Shown: piece after piece, positions 59,169 to 64,000 of the stretch | Layout: every line of letters begins with the position of its first letter | Numbering within the stretch: position 1 is the first letter of the stretch | Source: Toxorhynchites rutilus septentrionalis | Lineage: Eukaryota; Arthropoda; Insecta; Diptera; Culicidae | Length of the DNA: 64,000 bases | Assembly (NCBI RefSeq): GCF_029784135.1 | Contig: NC_073746.1 | Span: 96,689,015-96,753,014 of the forward strand | Reading direction: 5' to 3' | The notes under the pieces: model-generated | What the model was told of the DNA's origin: nothing | Database searches by the model: none | What the model saw: the letters and a program-made list of their open reading frames with translations, nothing else | Translations under genes and position numbers: made by a program

Positions 59169-60463
59169 AAGGGTGTGTCACATCAAATTGCATCACGGAA
59201 AAAACGCTGTAGAAATTCGCCCAGTAGACCGATCCTTTTGAAAATTTTAGACAGTAAAATAAAAACTATTAAACAACTTTTGGCATTTTCTTTTTATTCA
59301 TACTTCGAGCCCAAGCCCGTATGCTCGCACCTTCCTCTTTACCCCGTCCATAAGGTTCTGTACAACGTCAGGTTGTAGTTTTTTTTTAACAGAAATCCAT
59401 TTTCTCTTGAAGTCCGCCTCCGATTTGACAACTTTTGGGTTCTTCCGGAGGACCTGCTTCATAATCGCCCAATATTTCTCTATTGGGCGAAGCTCCGGCG
59501 CGTTGGGCGGGTTCATTTCCTTTGGCACGAAGGTGACCCCGTTGGCGTCGTACCACTCCAACACGTCCTTTGAATAGTGGCACGAAGCGAGATCCGGCCA
59601 GAAGATGGTCGGGCCCTCGTGCTGCTTCAATAGTGGTAGTAAGCGCTTCTGTAGGCACTTAAGGTAAATCTGCCCATTTACCGTGCCGGTCATCACGGAG
59701 GGGGCGCTCCGCTTTCCGCAAGAGCAGATCGCTTGCCACACCATATACTTTTTGGCAAACTTGAATAGTTTCTGCTTGCGAATCTCCTCCGGAACGCTGA
59801 ATTTGTCCTCTGCGGAGAAGAACAACAGGCCCGGCAGCTGACGAAAGTCCGCTTTGACGTAGGTTTCGTCGTCCATTACCAGGCGATGCGGCTTCGTCAG
59901 CATTTCGGTGTACAGCTTCCGGGCTCGCGTCTTCCCCACCATGTTTTGCCTTTCGTCGCGGTTAGGAGCCTTCTGAACCTTGTATGTACGCAGGCCCTCC
60001 CGCTGCTTGGTCCGCTGGACGAATGAACTTGACAAATTCAGCTTATTTGCGACATCCCGGACCGAACTTCTCAGATCACGTCTAAACTGCTTAACTACGC
60101 GCTTGTGATCTTTTTCACTGACGGACCATCCATTTTTGCCGTTTTTCACCTTCCGGTCGATGGTTAGGTTCTCGAAGTATCGTTTTGGTACTCTGCTGAC
60201 CGTGGATTGGACGATTCCCAGCATCTTACCGATGTCCCGATGTGACAACTCCGGATTCTCGAAATGAGTGCACAGGATTAATTCACGACCCTTTTTTTCG
60301 TTAGACGACATTTTTTCAAATTTACGAAAAATTGACAGTGAAGCATGGCCAACGTGATCTATACACTCTTATCTGATTATAAGCGAAAGCTGAAGATATA
60401 ATTCCTAAAAATTAAATTTCTACAGCGTTTTTTCCGTGATGCAATTTGATGTGACACACCCTT
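59169..60463 (-). mobile_element. DD37E mariner (ITmD37E type), complete copy
   Basis: The 1295-bp element is flanked by TA (59167-59168 and 60464-60465). Terminal inverted repeats of about 49 bp, beginning AAGGGTGTGTCACATCAAAT, look identical. It carries one uninterrupted transposase frame. It is nested in H-unit D. Confidence 0.95.
59298..60311 (-). CDS. DD37E mariner transposase, 337 aa, intact
   Basis: This is a DDE/D recombinase that would bind the element's inverted repeats in the nucleus and catalyse excision and insertion at TA. Residues about 20-45 and 75-110 form two helix-turn-helix-like segments (ELSHRDIGKMLGIVQSTVSR and SSVRDVANKLNLSSSFVQRT). The catalytic triad is Asp148 (VMDDETY), Asp240 (IFWPDLASCHYS) and Glu278 (ELRPIEKYW), with 37 residues between the last two, defining DD37E. 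The start MSSNEKK is 152 bp inside the element end. The stop is followed at once by AATAAA. Compared with its sister copies it lacks one Glu codon near residue 219 and has Pro42 for Leu in the first HTH. Activity is possible but not shown. Confidence 0.93.
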   Translation of the reverse strand: MSSNEKKGRELILCTHFENPELSHRDIGKMLGIVQSTVSRVPKRYFENLTIDRKVKNGKNGWSVSEKDHKRVVKQFRRDLRSSVRDVANKLNLSSSFVQRTKQREGLRTYKVQKAPNRDERQNMVGKTRARKLYTEMLTKPHRLVMDDETYVKADFRQLPGLLFFSAEDKFSVPEEIRKQKLFKFAKKYMVWQAICSCGKRSAPSVMTGTVNGQIYLKCLQKRLLPLLKQHEGPTIFWPDLASCHYSKDVLEWYDANGVTFVPKEMNPPNAPELRPIEKYWAIMKQVLRKNPKVVKSEADFKRKWISVKKKLQPDVVQNLMDGVKRKVRAYGLGLEV

Positions 60464-60998
60464 TAGTGATGAATCTCTTCTGAGGCAAATATTCAGCCTT
60501 TCGCCAAGCAGTTAATATTGTTTGTTTTCTGTCATCATAAAGGATTCGTTGGTGCCTTTGACATTGCATCAATGCATTGAACTGACGCTATAGTGAAGCA
60601 GGTGTTAAGGTTGTGCACCAAAAAATTATTTGGGGAATGACAAGTTATTCAAAAAGTTATAATAAGTCATTAATTTATTTGGGTTCGCGTGCAGATAAAG
60701 TTTATTTCGCTTATTTAGTCACCAAGAAAGTAAATGTCGTTCTGGAATTTTGTTTGTGATTTAGTTTCGCTTGCCGGTAGCAAAACTTTCTCCGCTAAGG
60801 ATGACAGCTGCGCTTATCTCGAGCATGTAATGTTTTCTGCGAGCACAAGAATGAGCCATCAAACAATTATCGTCAAATGATTCTACAATAAAAAAAAACA
60901 TTTCAGGGCGACCAAACTGGTTATTTCAAAATTTTCGTAGCATTATAAAATAATATCCGCAGTTATAAACAAGCGACTTGAATTAAACTACAGCGTTG

Positions 60999-61051
60999 TT
61001 CTACCTCAACAACGCGGTCGTGTCTTGAACACAATCTCCTATAATTTTTTT
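60999..61051 (+). other. H-unit terminal hairpin with T-run
   Basis: Lead TTCTACCTCAACAACGCGGT, stem region CGTGTCTTGAACACAATC, then 'tcctataa' and TTTTTTT. It forms GTGT/ACAC with GGT/ATC outside. Confidence 0.7.
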
Positions 61052-61074
61052 CTCAAAGAAGAATAGCTAATTGA

Positions 61075-61285
61075 CATTAATTTGATAAGTTGATCATCTA
61101 AATCGGTCCAGTAGCTCTAAAGTTATGAATTTTTGAAAAAAGTCATGTTTGGACAAAAGGGGCAAAAATGATTTTTCGAACCACCCTGAAATGGAAATTG
61201 AAAAATATTTTGCGATAAAGAACTAAAGCACCAATTTTTACGAAAATCTGAGAATCATCATATCAGCTAACTGTATACATCTAGC
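61075..61285 (+). repeat. Copy of the 45.1 kb foldback arm
   Basis: 'aagttgatcatctaaatcgg', 'aaaaaagtcatgttt' and 'gcgataaagaactaaagcac' follow the order of 45090-45310. 61290-61780 has no recognisable gene. Confidence 0.6.
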
Positions 61286-61785
61286 ATCTGAACTTTAATA
61301 TATTAATTGAAAATGACACAAGTAACCTTTAGAAACTACGAGGTTTCGGAAAGCGAGTAGTTACTAAAGCTACCAAGCTATTGGCAATGTTGATGTAAAT
61401 GTTCCGTGGACATTTAAAGACCGCTGGAATTTTTCAGGACAATGCCAATCATTACACTGCATTGGATGTATTAGAGTTCATCGTGAAGTTGGAATTCTGA
61501 GAAACGCTTCCAAATCTTACAGTGAATTTGAAACTGTCACTAGCGATTTGCGTTGTTGTTTGTTAGTTGTTTGTTAGTAAAACAATGGAACCACGATGTT
61601 TTAAAAATGTGCGATTACCTACCATTCGTTATCGTGGATAGCGTAGTGACTGGATGGATCGTAATTTGTTCAGTTGCCCATCATTGCCGAGATAAACTGG
61701 TGTCAGATGATGGTAATCTTGACGGAAAGTGAGACGAAAGCGATGAAGAAAAAAAGGCTGACGTTGACAACATATATTGAATCTA

Positions 61786-62000
61786 AAGGGTGTGTCACAT
61801 CAAATTGCATCACGGAAAAAACGCTGTAGAAATTCGCCCAGTAGACCGATCCTTTTGAAAATTTTAGACAGTAAAATTAAAACTATTAAACAACTTTTGG
61901 CATTTTCTTTTTATTCATACTTCGAGCCCAAACCCGTATGCTTGCACCTTCCTCTTTACCCCGTCCATAAGGTTCTGTACAACGTCAGGTTGTAGTTTTT
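61786..62000 (-). mobile_element. DD37E mariner, 3' part of a split copy
   Basis: It has the terminal repeat after TA (61784-61785), the 3' untranslated part and the last codons of the transposase. It stops in the T-run where the intact copy reads 'gtagttttttttt'. The rest of the same gene resumes at 63363 in the same orientation. Confidence 0.9.
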
Positions 62001-63357
62001 TGACGTAGGATTACGTCTTTCGAGAACAAATTTGGGGTACAAATTGAAAATTGAAAATCGAGCACATCGTGAAAATTGTCCAATTTCAAACGCTTGTTGC
62101 TCAGCCATTTCGTGATGAATTGATGAAATTTTTGCGTCAAACGATTTCGGCACTCCATAACAATTTTTTATATTGAATAAAATAATATATGTCATGAAAC
62201 TAACTATCGAACAATTGAAAAATCTCAACCCCTATCCTAACGGAAATACCCGCTTCTGATTGGTCGAAATTGACGACACATGCGGCGGTTCCCTGACAGA
62301 GACATCAAAACCAAGCTGCCTGGGGGAAATCGACATTGCAATTACATGAAAGTAGGGGGAGCATTTGCTCCCACCGAAATGAGTTCCCTAACAGAGACTT
62401 CAAAACCAAGCTGCCTGGGGGAAATCGCAAGTATCTGCAAGTCGGGGGCATTTTTATATTGCAAGGAAGGTGAGTGATACGATTAATTTTAGCAAATATA
62501 ATTTAAATTTGGAACTTTAATGTTGGTTGCTTCGTGATATTTCATATCAATGACCGAACGTGTATTGTGAAAAATTGAGCACAAGTGTAAGTGTAAAATT
62601 GTATATGGTAGCAGTTGTGTTGAACATGACTTGATATATGAAAAGATTTATTTCAATTTTCATAAATCAAAATCAAGGTGTGTTCCCACTTGAGAACGGG
62701 TCTTTCGGTTTAAGTTGTCTGTTGTTTTGTTGTGTTCATTCTCACCTAAGGAAACTTCGTACGGCGAAGAAAATTAGAAAAGTGAAGAAATATTCGAATA
62801 GTGATTTCCCATATGCTCTACATATAGTATTAGGTATTGTTAGTTCAATTAAAATTCGCATTGGGTTGAATAAACACTCGGAAGGTAAAACATATAAAAG
62901 AAAATTACCTTTTCCATTACAAATATGTTTTCTCTATATTGAAGTAACATGTTTTTACTGATGAGAAAAATTGATAATTGTGTTCGGTATTGATGATTAT
63001 CTTATATTAAATTGGCGTTTTTTTTCTTTGTTTCATCAATACATAACACTGGACGCATCTCGTCTAGGGACATAGAGGGCTGTTTTCATCATATCTCATT
63101 TCACTTCGGCATCTTCTATCTGATACACACCATCCAATCACTGTTTACCATCCTTCTGTCATCATCACTCGGTAAACACTGGTAAAGTGAACAAACAATA
63201 TGCAACATCCAAACAAAACGGCCCTTTTCAGGGCCACCACATCATTATCAAAGAGTTTAATAATGTTATTCTTCAAACATATCCAAAATCAACCGATAAC
63301 CTAACGGAATCCTACGTCAACTATGCGGTCGTGTCTCGGACACAACCCTCCTGTGAC
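62001..63357 (+). mobile_element. H-unit C, inserted in a DD37E mariner
   Basis: It starts GACGTAGGATTACGTC and ends with the hairpin motif and 'cctcctgtgac'. TTTTTTGA is present at both junctions, either as a target duplication or partly as unit sequence. Inside are a region like 12100-11870 (inverse), minisatellite units at 62290-62440, an AT-rich body and a histone-type 3' end at 63220-63255. A 107-codon frame (62638-62961) has no known domain. Length 1.36 kb. It encodes no recognisable transposase, integrase or RT, so movement would need help from elsewhere. Confidence 0.75.
63220..63255 (+). promoter_or_regulatory. Histone-type 3' end hairpin and downstream box
   Basis: GGCCCTTTTCAGGGCC is a perfect 6-bp stem with TTTC loop, flanked by AAAAC and ACCACA, and followed 14 nt later by AAAGAG. 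This matches the 3' processing signal of replication-dependent histone genes. No histone frame precedes it. 75 nt downstream comes the terminal hairpin lead TCCTACGTCAAC. Confidence 0.7.
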
Positions 63358-63363
63358 TTTTTT
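63310..63363 (+). other. H-unit terminal hairpin with T-run
   Basis: Lead TCCTACGTCAACTATGCGGT, then stem GGTCGTGTC / GACACAACC (8 of 9 paired) with loop TCG, then 'ctcctgtgac' and TTTTTT. Against 21378-21432, stem positions 5 and 7 change from A-T to G-C on both sides. Confidence 0.8.
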
Positions 63364-64000
63364 GAACAGAAATCCATTTTCTATTGCAGTCCGCCTCCGA
63401 TTTGATAACTTTTGGGTTCTTCCGGAGGGCCTGCTTCATAATCGCCCAATATTTCTCTATTGGGCGAAGCTCCGGCGCGTTGGGCGGGTTCATTTCCTTT
63501 GGCACGAAGGTGACCCCGTTGGCTTCGTACCACTCCAACACGTCCTTTGAATAGTGGCACGAAGCGAGATCCGACCAGAAGATGGTCGGGCTCTCGTGCT
63601 GCTTCAATAGTGGTAGTAAGCGCTTCTGTAGGCACTCCTTAAGGTAAACCTGCCCGTTTAACGTGCCGGTCATCACGAAGGGGGCGCTCCGCTTTCCGCA
63701 AGAGCAGATCGCTTGCCACACCATGTACTTTTTGGCAAACTTGGATAGTTTCTGCTTGCGAATCTCCTCCGGAACGCTGAATTTGTCCTCTGCGGAGAAG
63801 AACAACAGGCCCGGCAGCTGACGAAAGTCCGCTTTGACGTAGGTTTCGTCGTCCATTACCAGGCAATGCGGCTTCGTCAGCATTTCGGTGTACAGCTTCC
63901 GGGCTTGCGTCTTCCCCACCATGTTTTGCATTTCGTCGCGGTTAGGAGCCTTCTGAACCTTGTATGTACGCAGGCCCTCCCGCTGCTTGGTCCGCTGGAC
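63358..64000 (-). CDS. DD37E mariner transposase, partial (window edge; C-terminus cut)
   Basis: Open on the minus strand from the window end to the H-unit junction. It shows VMDDETY (first Asp), IFWSDLASCHYS (second Asp) and ELRPIEKYW (Glu) with the DD37E spacing, so all three catalytic residues remain. The last 35-40 residues and the terminal repeat are separated from it by H-unit C and lie at 61786-62000. Differences from the intact copy include Ser for Pro before the second Asp, and it keeps the KECLQ Glu. The N-terminal part lies outside the window. Confidence 0.9.

Larger units (their letters stand above)
57983..61051 (+). mobile_element. H-unit D with nested DD37E mariner
   Basis: It starts TTGACGTAGAACTACGTC and ends with the hairpin motif at 60999-61051. 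Without the mariner at 59169-60463 it is about 1.77 kb. It contains a TATA/initiator promoter at 58361-58396. Two related blocks lie at 58815-58915 and 60718-60820 (both have 'accaagaaa.taaatg' and 'ctccgc.aaggatgacagct'). 'gaactg.aaaagtttaaa' phrases sit at 58546 and 58973. A frame downstream of +1 reads REDTDWTKSLLGELDGEGSN, similar to REDIDKTTSLLRVLDGEGSR in A-minus, which hints at a small shared coding region. Confidence 0.55.

Noticed and set aside
61400..61600. Tc1 transposase remnant around 'caggacaatgccaatcattac'
   Set aside because: The phrase recalls a QDN..HTA motif, but no other conserved block lies in register, so the match may be chance.

Overview
The window reads as intergenic or intronic DNA of a mosquito, most likely a culicine such as Aedes. 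Four sequences belong to the DD37E mariner family (ITmD37E) known from mosquitoes, most of the DNA is AT-rich interspersed repeat, and no intact host gene can be recognised in 64 kb. The only complete protein-coding gene is a transposase at 59298-60311 on the minus strand. Species assignment is inference.

Layout. 1-2500 is an AT-rich repeat family with foldbacks. 3065-3763 is a broken Tc1/Tc3-like transposase. 3.9-5.5 kb and 9.7-10.6 kb are inverted copies of one repeat, each with a long (TA)n tract. 5769-7076 and 19169-20045 are two full copies of one hAT-type non-autonomous element, both with perfect 8-bp target duplications; the first carries a PIF/Harbinger-like MITE. 9.35-11.4, 39.2-39.9 and 41.2-41.7 kb are retroposon-like elements with internal tandem repeats. 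12.6-14.5 and 33.2-36.7 kb are copies of a pogo-like composite element; the second holds a mariner, which in turn holds a poly(A) retroposon. 22.7 and 25.2-26.9 kb are TTAA-flanked, piggyBac-like elements, the larger with an exon-like insert. 27.1-28.4 kb is another hAT-type element. Mariner remnants lie at 23.2, 30.9, 50.4-51.3 and 56.2-57.4 kb, and LINE coding remnants at 36.95-37.9 and 55.65-57.6 kb. 42.07-42.5 kb is a dimeric Harbinger-like MITE and 47.4-48.2 kb a foldback with tandem 17-bp arms. 14.5-17.1, 28.5-30.8, 42.5-44.6 and 51.4-54.1 kb look like single-copy host DNA without a gene I can name.

The most unusual signal is a dispersed family of units, here called H-units. One end carries a near-palindrome of the type GACGTAGNNNTACGTC. 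The other carries a conserved lead (TCCTACGTCAACNNTGCGGT), a hairpin whose stem shows compensatory base changes between copies, and a T-run. Members or ends lie at 11.65-12.16, 17.15-19.03, 20.05-21.43, 27.04/28.45, 31.1-31.9, 38.7, 49.8, 54.4, 57.98-61.05 and 62.0-63.36 kb. Several contain TATA plus initiator core promoters at exact spacing, 95-115 bp minisatellites, and in two cases a hairpin and downstream box matching a histone mRNA 3' end. One copy (62001-63357) has split a DD37E mariner, so the unit has moved, yet it encodes no recognisable protein.
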